Positions 16,100-24,697 of a stretch of 48,223 nucleotides of DNA are shown here, one piece after another. How positions within the stretch are numbered: the first letter of the stretch is position 1; every line of letters starts with the position of its first letter. Origin of the DNA: DATBHZ01 sp036557185 (GTDB lineage Bacteria; Actinomycetota; Acidimicrobiia; IMCC26256; JAENVU01); the NCBI GenBank assembly GCA_036557185.1, contig DATBHZ010000037.1, forward strand, positions 1-48,223. Direction: 5' to 3'. Below the pieces are notes generated by a model that searched no databases, was not told where the DNA came from, and saw only the letters and a list, made by a program, of their open reading frames with translations. The translations under genes were made by a program, and so were the position numbers.

Positions 16100-17626
16100 T
16101 CAGCGCGTGCAGCCCACCTGGAGGTACGCGACCGACTGCGAGCCCATCGGGACAGTCACGCTCTGGTCCCGCCCGACGGCAATCTCGTGCGCGGCGAGTG
16201 TCGTCGACGTTCCGTTCAACACCGACAGCGTCGCGTGCGGTGAGAAGGGGCGACCCGCGCAGGGAATGAGCTTCCCGCGCAGCGATACACGAACGTTACG
16301 CGCCGGGCTCCCGGTCGCGATGAAGTTGGCGAGCAGGACCTTGACGCATCCGTCGCGGTGATCACGGCTCGCCCTTGCCCACAGACCCGTCGCCGCATCG
16401 TCGCCCTGCGTTCCGAGCAGCGAGCCGGTCATGTCACGCCAGGCCCGGAACACCCACCAGGTCGGCTTCGGTGTGCCCGAGGCGCTCACGATGCCCCAGT
16501 CCCCTGCGTGAGTGTTGCCCGACACCGCGCGGTAGATGTTCGCTCCGTCGAGCCCCGCCCGCTCCATCTCGACGAGGATGCCGGCGTCGAGCGCCGCCCC
16601 TTCCGAGGTGTCGTTGCGAAGGTCGTAGCCACCGGCAGAGACGTTCCACTCGTCGATGATCAGGCGTGGGTGCAGACCGGTGCCCTGCAACGCGCTGTCG
16701 AACGTGGCGCGCATCTGCGCGATCTCGCTCGAGTACTGCAGCGGCGTCGTGTCGGGGTTGCGCTTCGCGAGCAACTGGTAGAGCGAATCGGGAAGGTTTC
16801 CCTCGGGACCATCGGGACCGAGGAACGGGCTGTTGGCGTACTTGTGCCAGGAGATGAAGTCCAAGGGGAGTCCCGCCTGCGCGACGGCCTGGAGGTACGG
16901 CACGAAGGCGTCGGGGTTCGAGTTCGAGAACCCGAACGCGGGACCACCGATCTGGAGCGGGAGCCCTGTCTCACGCTTCACCGTTGCAACCGCTCGGTGC
17001 GTCCGCAACGCCATGTCGATGAACTCCTGCTGCGTGTCCCCCCAGAAGATGAAGATGTCCGGCTCGTTCCACACCTCGAACTGATAGGCGGGCTCCGGCG
17101 CGGTGGCGAGGGTCCGCACGACCTGCGTCACGAGCGATTCCCACGTGTCCAGGTCCGACGGTCCGAACCGAGTGGGATCACCCGTCCCGGCGCGCGCCTG
17201 ACCGAGCCAGCGCGGCATGTACGACAGGATGACGAGCGGCTCCGCGCCGATCGCTCGGACCTTCGCCACCTTCGCCAAGAGGTTCGTGAGGTCGAGCTGT
17301 CCCGGAGCAGGGCTCGCGTCCTGGAGGCTCGCGTCGATGCGCACCGTCGGCGGATGGATCGGGGCGAGCGCGCTCAGGTCGCTGCCCGTGTTCCAGACGA
17401 GCCCGAGCAGACCGTCGTTCACGGGGCGCGAGTCGTGCGTGAGGTCGACGCTCACCTGATCGGTCACCGGAAGGGGAGACGGCGGCAGCGGATCGGCGAC
17501 CGATCCGAACGAGGTGCAGCCGCGGGCTCCATCGGGCGCAGGCCCGTGTGCATGTCTGAGCGGATATCCGGTGCACGCAGCCAGAACGAGGGCCGCGAAG
17601 GCGACCAACAACGTGCGCGTTCTCAC
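16100..17626 (-). CDS. Secreted lipoprotein with GH39-like glycosidase domain
   Basis: A 508-residue protein. It starts with a lipoprotein signal peptide whose lipobox ends LAAC (Cys 18). A TIM-barrel glycosidase domain follows, resembling family 39 xylosidases: an acid/base Glu in VWNEPD (Glu 188), and a nucleophile-like Glu in IIDEWNVS (Glu 326). A C-terminal beta-rich segment (about 420-508) follows. The GTG at 17626 (preceded by GGGGG) starts the signal peptide; longer frames begin inside metF. Attachment to the membrane outside the cell and action on glycans are inferred from these features. The family assignment is less certain than the clan (GH-A). Confidence 0.85.
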   Translation of the reverse strand: MRTRTLLVAFAALVLAACTGYPLRHAHGPAPDGARGCTSFGSVADPLPPSPLPVTDQVSVDLTHDSRPVNDGLLGLVWNTGSDLSALAPIHPPTVRIDASLQDASPAPGQLDLTNLLAKVAKVRAIGAEPLVILSYMPRWLGQARAGTGDPTRFGPSDLDTWESLVTQVVRTLATAPEPAYQFEVWNEPDIFIFWGDTQQEFIDMALRTHRAVATVKRETGLPLQIGGPAFGFSNSNPDAFVPYLQAVAQAGLPLDFISWHKYANSPFLGPDGPEGNLPDSLYQLLAKRNPDTTPLQYSSEIAQMRATFDSALQGTGLHPRLIIDEWNVSAGGYDLRNDTSEGAALDAGILVEMERAGLDGANIYRAVSGNTHAGDWGIVSASGTPKPTWWVFRAWRDMTGSLLGTQGDDAATGLWARASRDHRDGCVKVLLANFIATGSPARNVRVSLRGKLIPCAGRPFSPHATLSVLNGTSTTLAAHEIAVGRDQSVTVPMGSQSVAYLQVGCTR

Positions 17627-17652
17627 TCCCACCCCCGTTGCCCTGCGTCGCG

Positions 17653-18510
17653 CTACTGCGTCTGGAGACCGAGGTTCTCGTAGATCTGGCGCGTCGCCGT
17701 CGAGCGGTTCAACGTATAGAAGTGCAAGCCCGGCGCGCCACCGTCGATCAGCTCGCGGCACAGACGGGTTGCCTCTTCGACGCCTGTACGGAACACCGCG
17801 TCGGGGTCGTCGGCGACCGCTTCGAGCTTGCGTGCGAGCCACGCCGGGAACTCGGAGCCCTGCAGCTCGGACATGCGCTTGATGCTGCTGATGCTGGTCG
17901 CCGGCATGATCCCCGCAATCACGGGCTTGTCGACCCCGTGCTGGTGGAGGCCCTCGACGAGATCGAAGTAGTGCGCGGAGTCGAAGAAGAACTGCGTGAT
18001 CGCGAAATCGGCACGTGCGAGCTTCGCCGCCGTGTGCGCGCGATCGGTCTCCCGGCTCGCCGAACGCGGATGGGGCTCGGGATGGGCAGCCACACCGATC
18101 GAGAAGTCGCCGATCGAGCGGACGAGGTCGACGAGCTCGACCGCGTACCGGAGCTCGCCCGGCGGGAGCTCGACGTCCTTCGGCGGGTCACCGCCCAGCG
18201 CCAGGATGTTCTCGATCCCCGCGTCGCGGTACCGCGAGACCACGCCCTCGAGCTCCGCACGCGTGTGACCCACGCACGTGAGGTGCGCCATCGGCGTGAT
18301 CGTCGTCTCGCGCAGGAGGCCGGTGACGATCTCGTGCGTCTTGTCGCGCGTCGAACCGCCGGCTCCGTACGTGACCGACACATACGAGGGGGCGAGCGGC
18401 TCGAGCTCGGCGAGCGCCGTGGCGAGCGCGCGCTCTGCCGCCTCGGTACGGGGCGGGAAGAACTCGAACGAGTAGGTGGTGCCCCGAGCGAGGACGTCAG
18501 AGATCTTCAT
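17653..18510 (-). CDS. metF: Methylenetetrahydrofolate reductase
   Basis: MetF reduces 5,10-methylene-THF to 5-methyl-THF, supplying methyl groups for methionine synthesis. The 285-residue, single-domain bacterial length is right. Landmarks are YSFEFFPPRT at residues 13-22, YVSVTYGAGGS (the FAD/folate pocket), HLTCVGH, LALGGDPP, and ADFAITQFFFD. The start is ATG at 18510. TACGCT lies 9 nt upstream, so the leader may be very short. The gene is divergent from the SnoaL-like gene and is followed by the GH39-like lipoprotein gene. Confidence 0.96.
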   Translation of the reverse strand: MKISDVLARGTTYSFEFFPPRTEAAERALATALAELEPLAPSYVSVTYGAGGSTRDKTHEIVTGLLRETTITPMAHLTCVGHTRAELEGVVSRYRDAGIENILALGGDPPKDVELPPGELRYAVELVDLVRSIGDFSIGVAAHPEPHPRSASRETDRAHTAAKLARADFAITQFFFDSAHYFDLVEGLHQHGVDKPVIAGIMPATSISSIKRMSELQGSEFPAWLARKLEAVADDPDAVFRTGVEEATRLCRELIDGGAPGLHFYTLNRSTATRQIYENLGLQTQ

Positions 18511-18584
18511 GGATCCGAAAGCGTAGGCCGAGGCCCGCTGGGAGCTGCCGGGCAAAAGCGCGCCGTCGATGCCAGACTCCGCAA

Positions 18585-19043
18585 ATGGCACCCGACAGAC
18601 ATCCCACACCGACGGGCGACGAGCTGCGCGCGCTCGTGAGGCGCCACATCGAGCAAGGGTTCAATCGGGGTGATTGGACCGTCTGCGAGACCACGCTCGC
18701 GGACGACTACACGGCGTACTACGGAGCCGAGGGCCGCGCGAACGTCGGGCGCGGTCACTACGTGCAGGTGTGCAAGTTCCTCCGCAAGTCGTTCCCGGAC
18801 GTCAACATCACGATCGAGGACATCGTCACCGAAGGCGACAAGGTCGTGATGCGCTACACGGAGCGCGGGACCCTGACCGGGCGCACGTTCCTCGGCGTGG
18901 AGCCGGCCGGACAGGCGTACGCGAAGCCGGGCACCACCGTCTACCGCGTCGTGGGCGGGCGGCTCGCCGAGTCGTGGGGTGTGGAGGACACACTCGGTTG
19001 GTTCCAGCAGCTCGGTGCGATCGCGCCGCTTCCCGGCACCTGA
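18585..19043 (+). CDS. SnoaL-like ester cyclase family protein
   Basis: A 152-residue alpha+beta barrel protein of the SnoaL/ester-cyclase group. The pattern FNRGDWTVCETTLADDYTAYY, then SFPDVNITIEDIVTEGDKVVMRYTERGTLTG, is typical. Related proteins include polyketide aldol cyclases and many uncharacterised small-molecule binding proteins. No polyketide synthase is nearby, so a biosynthetic role is not supported. The start is ATG at 18585. A CAGACT hexamer 6 nt upstream resembles the -10 elements of leaderless genes in this window, with one mismatch. Confidence 0.85.
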   Translation: MAPDRHPTPTGDELRALVRRHIEQGFNRGDWTVCETTLADDYTAYYGAEGRANVGRGHYVQVCKFLRKSFPDVNITIEDIVTEGDKVVMRYTERGTLTGRTFLGVEPAGQAYAKPGTTVYRVVGGRLAESWGVEDTLGWFQQLGAIAPLPGT

Positions 19044-19061
19044 GCGCTGCGGCGCGACGCG

Positions 19062-19421
19062 CTACGACGTCGCGATGAGGAGCCCCACCGCCGTACCGAG
19101 CGCGGCCAGCGTCACGAGCGCGATGTTGACCCACGCGATGATGTTGCCCGCGACCGCCATGCCCCTGCCGCCGACAAGCCCGCCTGACGAATCGATCCGG
19201 TTGAACGCCGCGTGCGCGAGCGCGATCGCGATCACGGCGGCGATGACGGGGCACATCACGAACGACAGGAGCGACAGCACGAGCGCGGCGATCGCCAGGC
19301 CGCTCGTCTTCTGCCGAGCGCCGTACGGCGGATACGCCGCGGGATACGGAGACGGAGCGGGCGGCGGAGGCGGAGCCGGGACCGGGACCTCCGGCGACGG
19401 CCCACTCGGCGGATCGGCCAT
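19062..19421 (-). CDS. DUF4190-type small membrane protein
   Basis: A 119-residue paralogue of the protein at 881-1285: a Pro-rich head (residues 1-33), then two membrane helices (about 40-68 and 88-115) linked by AAFNRIDSSGGLVGGRGMA, closely matching GQIDRSGG-QSGRGMA in the other copy. The ATG at 19421 starts the Pro-rich head. A much longer open frame on this strand runs upstream opposite FrhB and ClC genes and is a shadow. Function unknown. It converges with the SnoaL-like gene, with an 18-bp gap. Confidence 0.82.
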   Translation of the reverse strand: MADPPSGPSPEVPVPAPPPPPAPSPYPAAYPPYGARQKTSGLAIAALVLSLLSFVMCPVIAAVIAIALAHAAFNRIDSSGGLVGGRGMAVAGNIIAWVNIALVTLAALGTAVGLLIATS

Positions 19422-19496
19422 GAAGCCACAGTACGCGCATGGGGCCGGCGCAACATTCCTTCGCCCGTCCTGACGGCGGGATGAAAGACTGCTCGG

Positions 19497-20615
19497 ATGC
19501 CGCCCGAGAAGCTCCAGTGGAAGCACCTCTACGACGAGGTGGTGACGTCCGGGCTCTGCACGGGCTGTGCGGGCTGCGTCATCGCATGCCCACACGACGT
19601 CCTCGACTACGACGACAGCCAGGGCGTGTACAAGCCGATCCAGATCGAGGACTTCGGCGGCCCATCCGACTGCTCGCACGGTGACAAGGGCTGCACCTCC
19701 TGCACACGTGCCTGCCCGAGGTTCCGCGCGTGGGAGCCGGACATCGACGAGTTCATGTTCGGGCGCACGCGAGCAGCCGACGAGGTCTCCGGCATCTACA
19801 AGGACATCGTGCTGGCACGGGCTACGGATCCTGTGATCCAGGAGATCGGCCAGGACGGCGGCCTCGTGTCGGCGATCCTGCTCTACGCGCTCGAGCAGGA
19901 CATCATCGACGCGGCGCTCGTCAGCTACCTCGAGGGTGACGGCACCAGCTGGAAGGCCGTACCCGGTGTCGCGCGCACCAAGGAAGACATCATCGCGTCG
20001 GCCGGAAGCCGGTACACCTACTCGGCCAACACGATCGCGTACGCCGACGCGATCGAGACGGGCGCCGAGCGCATCGCGCTCGTCGGCATGAGCTGCCAGA
20101 GCTCGGTGCCGCCGGTGATGAAGCAGCGTAAAGCAGGGAAGGTCGCGCGCCGCCTGTCGCTCAACATCGGGCTCCTGTGCTCCAAGACGTTCGACGACTC
20201 CATCTTCGAGGAGCTCTTCGAGGCCAAGTACGGCCTCAAGAAGTCCGAGATGAAGAAGATGAACATCAAAGGCGTGTTCCAGATCTGGATGAAGAACGGC
20301 GACTACCACGAGGTCCCGCTCAAGGAGTGCCACGCCTGGACGCGCGAGGGCTGCAAGATGTGCCCCGACTTCGCAGCCGAGCACGCCGACATCTCGACGG
20401 GCGGGATCGGCAAGTACAACGACTGGACGCTCACGATCGTCCGCACGGACACGGGCCGCGAGATCATGGCGGGCCTGCAGGACAAGGGCTGGATCGAAGT
20501 GCGACCGGGCGACGACGACCCGGACGCCATCGCGCTCATGCACAAGCTCTCGACGCGCTCGCGCAAGCGGTGGCCCGAGTTCGCCGTCGAAGCTCCGCGG
20601 CTCATCGGCGCCTGA
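19497..20615 (+). CDS. FrhB-like F420/ferredoxin oxidoreductase
   Basis: A 372-residue protein of the coenzyme F420 hydrogenase/dehydrogenase beta-subunit family. Two ferredoxin-type clusters are visible: CTGCAGCVIACP (Cys 21, 24, 27, 31) and a second with Cys 59, 66, 69 and 73. The FrhB N- and C-terminal domains follow (about 95-370), with QDGGLVSAIL and a further Cys pair in TREGCKMCPDF. Members pass electrons between iron-sulfur clusters and F420 or other partners through FAD. The electron partner is unknown. The start is ATG at 19497. It begins a plus-strand run with ClC, a receiver-like protein and an acyl-AMP ligase. Confidence 0.9.
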   Translation: MPPEKLQWKHLYDEVVTSGLCTGCAGCVIACPHDVLDYDDSQGVYKPIQIEDFGGPSDCSHGDKGCTSCTRACPRFRAWEPDIDEFMFGRTRAADEVSGIYKDIVLARATDPVIQEIGQDGGLVSAILLYALEQDIIDAALVSYLEGDGTSWKAVPGVARTKEDIIASAGSRYTYSANTIAYADAIETGAERIALVGMSCQSSVPPVMKQRKAGKVARRLSLNIGLLCSKTFDDSIFEELFEAKYGLKKSEMKKMNIKGVFQIWMKNGDYHEVPLKECHAWTREGCKMCPDFAAEHADISTGGIGKYNDWTLTIVRTDTGREIMAGLQDKGWIEVRPGDDDPDAIALMHKLSTRSRKRWPEFAVEAPRLIGA

Positions 20616-20621
20616 CCGCGA

Positions 20622-21890
20622 ATGGCGGGCCGCGGGGGTGAGCTGCGCTCCTTCGCGCAGGACGCTCGCCACGTCGTCATCGCCTCGGTGCTCGTTGGCC
20701 TCGCAACAGGACTCGTGGTCGCCGGGTGCGACTGGCTGACGGTCAACGTCCTCCTCGACTGGTTGCGAGGCCTCCCCCTCTGGCTCATGGCGATCGGACC
20801 CTGCGTAGGGCTCCTGCTCGCCGCGCTCAGCCTGCGCTACCTGTCCAACCGCGCGAGCGCCGGGCTCGCGGACACGTGGCTGCAGCGCTTTCACGATCCG
20901 GATCACGACATGAACGTCCGAGAGGCGCCCGGAGGTGTGCTCGCGTCGATCGTCACGATCGGCTTCGGAGGAGCGCTGGGCCTGGAGGGTCTCTCGATGT
21001 ACGCGGGCGGGGCGATCGGCACCGCGGTCCAACAGCGCTTTCGCCGCCTGTTCCATCCGGTCGATGCGAAGCTCTTGATGACGGCCGGCGCGGCAGCAGG
21101 CGTCGCGGCGATCTTCAAGGCACCCGCGACCGGAGCCCTGTTCGCCCTCGAGGTCCCGTACCGGAACGACTTCGCGACCCGCAAGCTGATCCCCGCGCTG
21201 GTCGCGGCAGCGAGCGGCTACATCGTGTACGCGGCGTTCTACGGCACGACGCCGCTGTTCCCGGTCCTCGGCCACCCCGGCTTCGACGCCACGACCCTGC
21301 TCGGCGCGGTCGCGCTGGGACTCATCGCCGGCATCGGCGCTCGGCTCTTCGCCGCGGGGCTGCGCGAGGCCAAGCGGCTGCGCGACCGCCTGCCGGTGAT
21401 CCCGCGGATCATCGTGGCGGGTGCTGCGCTCGGCGGGCTGTTCGTGCTCGGACGGCTGCTCACCGGCCGGAGCCTGATGCTCGGGCCCGGCTACGACTGC
21501 ATCACCTGGGCGCTCGACCCGCACCGCGCGATCCCGGCGGTTCTGGCGTTGCTGGTCCTCCGATGTCTCGCCACGATCATCACGACCGGGGGAGGCGGCG
21601 CCGGCGGCCTCTTCATCCCCCTGGTCATCGGAGGCGCGCTGCTGGGCCGAGCGTTCGGTGGCGTCGTCCACGAGCTGAACGACACCCTGTTCCTGGTGCT
21701 CGGGATGTCTGCGTTCCTGGGAGCGGGATACCGCGTCCCACTTGCAGGGGTGATGTTCGTCGCGGAGACGACCGGCCGGGCCACGTTCGTGGTGCCCGCG
21801 CTCATCGCCGCCGTTGCCGCCGATCTCGTGATGGGCAACGCGTCCGTCACCGCCTACCAGCTCGCGCACCGGCCCTCGACCGGTCCGTGA
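20622..21890 (+). CDS. ClC-family chloride channel/antiporter
   Basis: A 422-residue multipass protein. Characteristic ClC segments are FGGALGLEGLSMY (position of the GREGP gating-Glu motif), AAAGVAAIFKAPATGALFALE, and GGGAGGLFIPLVIGGALLG (the GxFxP motif). The gating Glu is retained, but the first selectivity motif GSGIP is not recognisable (SNRASAGLAD lies at that place) and the Pro after Glu is replaced. Anion selectivity and mechanism (channel or H+ exchange) are therefore uncertain. The ATG is 6 bp after the FrhB-like gene, so they are probably co-transcribed. Confidence 0.88.
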   Translation: MAGRGGELRSFAQDARHVVIASVLVGLATGLVVAGCDWLTVNVLLDWLRGLPLWLMAIGPCVGLLLAALSLRYLSNRASAGLADTWLQRFHDPDHDMNVREAPGGVLASIVTIGFGGALGLEGLSMYAGGAIGTAVQQRFRRLFHPVDAKLLMTAGAAAGVAAIFKAPATGALFALEVPYRNDFATRKLIPALVAAASGYIVYAAFYGTTPLFPVLGHPGFDATTLLGAVALGLIAGIGARLFAAGLREAKRLRDRLPVIPRIIVAGAALGGLFVLGRLLTGRSLMLGPGYDCITWALDPHRAIPAVLALLVLRCLATIITTGGGGAGGLFIPLVIGGALLGRAFGGVVHELNDTLFLVLGMSAFLGAGYRVPLAGVMFVAETTGRATFVVPALIAAVAADLVMGNASVTAYQLAHRPSTGP

Positions 21891-21936
21891 GCACGCGACG
21901 GCAACTCGAGGCGCTCGCCGCGATGTTCTCGCCGGC

Positions 21937-22257
21937 GTGAAGGTCGTAGCGCTCGTCGGCGATCTCATGGACCGGACTCGGCTCAGCGCGCAGCTTCCCG
22001 ATACCACCTTCGCGGCGGAGCCGGCGAGCTGCGCCGGCGCGACCGTCGTCATCGTCGACGCCGAACGGCACGGGGGAGCGATCGAGGAGATCCGAGCCGT
22101 GGCACCCGACACCACCGTGATCGCCTACGGGCCACACGTCGACGCCGAGGTCCTCGCCGCCGCCCGAGCCGACGGAGCGGCGCTCGCCCTCCCGCGCTCG
22201 CGGTTCTTCCGCGACCCGGCCGCCGCGATCCGGGTTGCTCTCGGCGGCGCCGCGTAA
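21937..22257 (+). CDS. Small receiver-like protein of unknown function
   Basis: A 106-residue protein with alternating hydrophobic strands and helices: VVALVGDLMD, TVVIVDAER, TTVIAYGPHVD, GAALALPRSRF. This resembles a CheY-like receiver fold, and the Asp in VIVDAE sits at the phospho-acceptor strand, but the usual acidic pair at the N terminus and the distal Lys are not clear. It may be a degenerate receiver or only a Rossmann-like fold. The start is GTG at 21937, 47 bp after the ClC stop. The next gene (acyl-AMP ligase) begins 33 bp on. Confidence 0.6.
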   Translation: MKVVALVGDLMDRTRLSAQLPDTTFAAEPASCAGATVVIVDAERHGGAIEEIRAVAPDTTVIAYGPHVDAEVLAAARADGAALALPRSRFFRDPAAAIRVALGGAA

Positions 22258-22289
22258 CCTCGAGGAGCGATGAAGGATCGAACCCCCCG

Positions 22290-23966
22290 ATGACCGCATC
22301 GTCTCTCCTCCCACGCCTCGAGCGGGCCGGCGAGAGCTCCGGCACGATCACCTTCGTGACCGGCGCTGCCGACAGCGACGCCTACAACGCCGAGCCCGTG
22401 GAGTGGAAGCGCCTGCACGACGAGGCGCGCGGCATGGCTGCTGCGTTCCAAGCGCGGGGCGTCGGTCCGGGCCACTCCGTCTCGCTCCTCGGCCCCACGT
22501 CGCACGAGCTCGTCGCGGCGATCCAGGCCACCTGGCTGTCCGGAGCGACCCTCGTCATGCTGCCGCTCCCCATGCGGCTCGGATCGGTGCAGGAGTTCGT
22601 CGCGCAGACGCGTGCGCGCGTGCTGGCAGCCGACACCACGTTGCTGGTCGTCGACCCGCAGCTCACCGAGTTCCTGGCACCAGAGGCCGGGGATCCGCCG
22701 ATCCTGCTGCTCGACGAGCTGGCGGCAGAGGAGGCACGAAGGGGCGGCGATGCGTACGCGCCCGTGGCTCCCGATCCCGAGGCGACGGCGATCCTGCAGT
22801 TCACCAGTGGCAGCACCGCAGACCCGAAGGGCGTCGTGCTTCCGCACCGTTGCGTGACCGCCAACCTGGACGCCATCCAGGGAGCGGCTGCGGTGGATCC
22901 CGCTCGTGACCGAGCGGTCTCCTGGCTGCCGCTGTACCACGACATGGGTCTCATCGGCCTGCTCACCCTTCCCATGTCGACGGGCCTGGACCTCGTCCTC
23001 GCCGGGCCACAGGACTTCCTAGCAGCGCCCTCGCGCTGGGCTCGCTGGATCTCGGACTTCGAGTGCACCGTCACCGGCGGCCCCAACTTCGCGTACGCGC
23101 TCGCGGGACGCGCGCTCCGGCGCATGAGCGGTCTGCAGCTCGGCCAGTGGCGGCTCGCGCTCAACGGAGCCGAGCCGATCGACCCCGGAGCCGTCGAGAC
23201 GTTCCTCGACGCCGGGGCTGCGCACGGGCTCGACGCGCGGTCCGCGTTCTGCGTCTACGGCATGGCCGAGGCGACGCTCGCGATCACGTTCCCGGAGCCG
23301 TGGACCGGCATGACGACCGACACGGTCGACCGGCGAGTGCTCGAGACCGACAAGTACGCAACGAGTGTCCCCGGCGATGCGGCACACGCGCGGCGCCTGC
23401 CGTTCCTCGGGCGCACGCTCGACGGGCTCGACCTGCGTGTGGTCGACCGGGAGTCGGGCACCACGTTGCGCGACCGGGAGGTCGGCGAGCTGGAGATCCG
23501 CGGGGACTCCGTCACACCCGGCTACCACCGCAATGCCAGGGCCACCGACGACGTGTTCCACAGCTCGTGGCTGCGCACCGGCGACCTCGGGTACCTCGTC
23601 GACGGGGAGCTCGTGGTGTGCGGGCGCATGAAGGACGTGATCATCGTGGGCGGTCGCAACGTCTTCCCCGAGGACGTCGAGCGGGCCGCGGCCGGCGTCG
23701 AGGGGGTGCGCGCCGGCAACGTGATCGCCTTCGGAGCGCCCGGCCGGAGGGGACGAGAGGCCATCGTGGTCGTCGCCGAGACGAGGGCGGACGATGCGGC
23801 GCCGCTGCGCGATCAGGTGGCGTCGCGCGTCATCGACGCGATCGGCGTGCCCCCCGAGGCGATCGTGCTGGTGCGGCCCGGTTCGCTGCCCAAGACCTCT
23901 TCGGGCAAGCTGCAGCGCTCGCTCTGCCGCACGCACTTCCTCTCGGACGTGCTCGAGCCCGTCTGA
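22290..23966 (+). CDS. Fatty-acyl-AMP ligase / acyl-CoA synthetase (ANL superfamily)
   Basis: A 558-residue adenylate-forming enzyme. The P-loop is FTSGSTADPKGVVLPH (about 171-186); core motifs include SWLPLYHDMGLIG (211-223), typical of fatty-acyl-AMP ligases (FAAL/FadD type), RTGDLGYL and GRMKDVIIVGGRN, and the C-terminal catalytic Lys in KTSSGKLQR. FAALs activate fatty acids and hand them to acyl carrier proteins of polyketide or lipopeptide pathways; CoA ligases instead make acyl-CoA. No carrier protein or synthase is adjacent, so the acceptor is unknown. The start is ATG at 22290. A strong hairpin (23971-23989) follows the stop. Confidence 0.92.
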   Translation: MTASSLLPRLERAGESSGTITFVTGAADSDAYNAEPVEWKRLHDEARGMAAAFQARGVGPGHSVSLLGPTSHELVAAIQATWLSGATLVMLPLPMRLGSVQEFVAQTRARVLAADTTLLVVDPQLTEFLAPEAGDPPILLLDELAAEEARRGGDAYAPVAPDPEATAILQFTSGSTADPKGVVLPHRCVTANLDAIQGAAAVDPARDRAVSWLPLYHDMGLIGLLTLPMSTGLDLVLAGPQDFLAAPSRWARWISDFECTVTGGPNFAYALAGRALRRMSGLQLGQWRLALNGAEPIDPGAVETFLDAGAAHGLDARSAFCVYGMAEATLAITFPEPWTGMTTDTVDRRVLETDKYATSVPGDAAHARRLPFLGRTLDGLDLRVVDRESGTTLRDREVGELEIRGDSVTPGYHRNARATDDVFHSSWLRTGDLGYLVDGELVVCGRMKDVIIVGGRNVFPEDVERAAAGVEGVRAGNVIAFGAPGRRGREAIVVVAETRADDAAPLRDQVASRVIDAIGVPPEAIVLVRPGSLPKTSSGKLQRSLCRTHFLSDVLEPV

Positions 23967-23970
23967 GGGC

Positions 23971-23989
23971 CCGCTGGTCAGACCAGCGG
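23971..23989. terminator. Bidirectional hairpin between convergent genes
   Basis: CCGCTGGT-CAG-ACCAGCGG is a perfect 8-bp stem with a 3-nt loop, 4 bp after the acyl-AMP ligase stop and containing the SCO1664-like stop codon (23978-23980). It has no T-tract. It probably ends transcription from both sides. Confidence 0.65.
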
Positions 23990-24697
23990 CCAGGGTACGG
24001 AGTGGTAGCCCTCGTCGGGAGACGGCAGCACACCCACGCGGAGCAACGCGTTCGCCCGATCGTGGAGCGCCGCGAGCTCGCTGGGCCGCAGCAGCTCCTC
24101 GAATCGCTCGCCGAGTGTTCCGTCGAGCTGCGCGAGCACCCGGCACACGTCCTCGACGAGCTGCTGCGGGACGCGCTCGCCCGCGAAGTCCCAGATCACG
24201 GTGCGCAGCTTCGGCTCGACGTGGAACGTGAGACCGTGGTCGATGCCCCAGATGTGATCGGTCTGCAGCTCCCGCAGGCAGTGCCCGCCCTTGCGGTCCG
24301 CGTTGTTCGCCAGGACGTCGAGCACTGCGAAGCGGCGCAGCGTGTCCGCGTGGTCCTCCAGGAGCGTGAAGTAGTGCTCCTCCGGGTCGTGGTCCACGAA
24401 GCGCTGCACCATGCCGACGCCGTACGGGCCGTCGCGCAGGAGCGTGAGCGGCACGATGTCCCAGCCGAGCGCCTCCGAGAGCTCGTAGGTCGCCACCTCG
24501 CGCAGACAGAGCGTGTCGTCGGGGAAGTCCCACAACGGGCGCTCGCCACGTTGGGGCTTGTACACGACCGGGACGTCGCTGCCGTCGAGCGAGGCCGTGG
24601 CGAGCAGCGTCGCGTTCGAGGACCACGCGAGGCGGCCCATCACCTCGATGGAACCGTGCCGGAGGACCTCCGAGACGGCGCCCGGCTCTAGTTCCAC
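23978..24697 (-). CDS. SCO1664-family kinase-like protein
   Basis: A 239-residue protein of the actinobacterial SCO1664 family (TIGR03843 type), which has a PI3/PI4-kinase-like core. Visible motifs are VVYKPQRGERPLWDFP (nucleotide-binding Lys), VLDVLANNADRKGGHCL (catalytic loop with Asn-Asp) and WGIDHGLTFH (metal-binding Asp). The substrate is unknown. The GTG start at 24697 overlaps the 3' end of the DUF3090 gene by 10 bp, so translation is coupled. This set (phosphatase, DUF3090, SCO1664) is conserved in actinobacteria, often near mshC; mshC is not seen here. Confidence 0.88.
   Translation of the reverse strand: MELEPGAVSEVLRHGSIEVMGRLAWSSNATLLATASLDGSDVPVVYKPQRGERPLWDFPDDTLCLREVATYELSEALGWDIVPLTLLRDGPYGVGMVQRFVDHDPEEHYFTLLEDHADTLRRFAVLDVLANNADRKGGHCLRELQTDHIWGIDHGLTFHVEPKLRTVIWDFAGERVPQQLVEDVCRVLAQLDGTLGERFEELLRPSELAALHDRANALLRVGVLPSPDEGYHSVPWPLV

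Noticed and set aside
19422..22115. About 900 extra residues upstream of the DUF4190 start in one continuous minus-strand frame
   Set aside because: It lies opposite FrhB-like and ClC genes, which have clear family motifs, and its composition is antisense-like.
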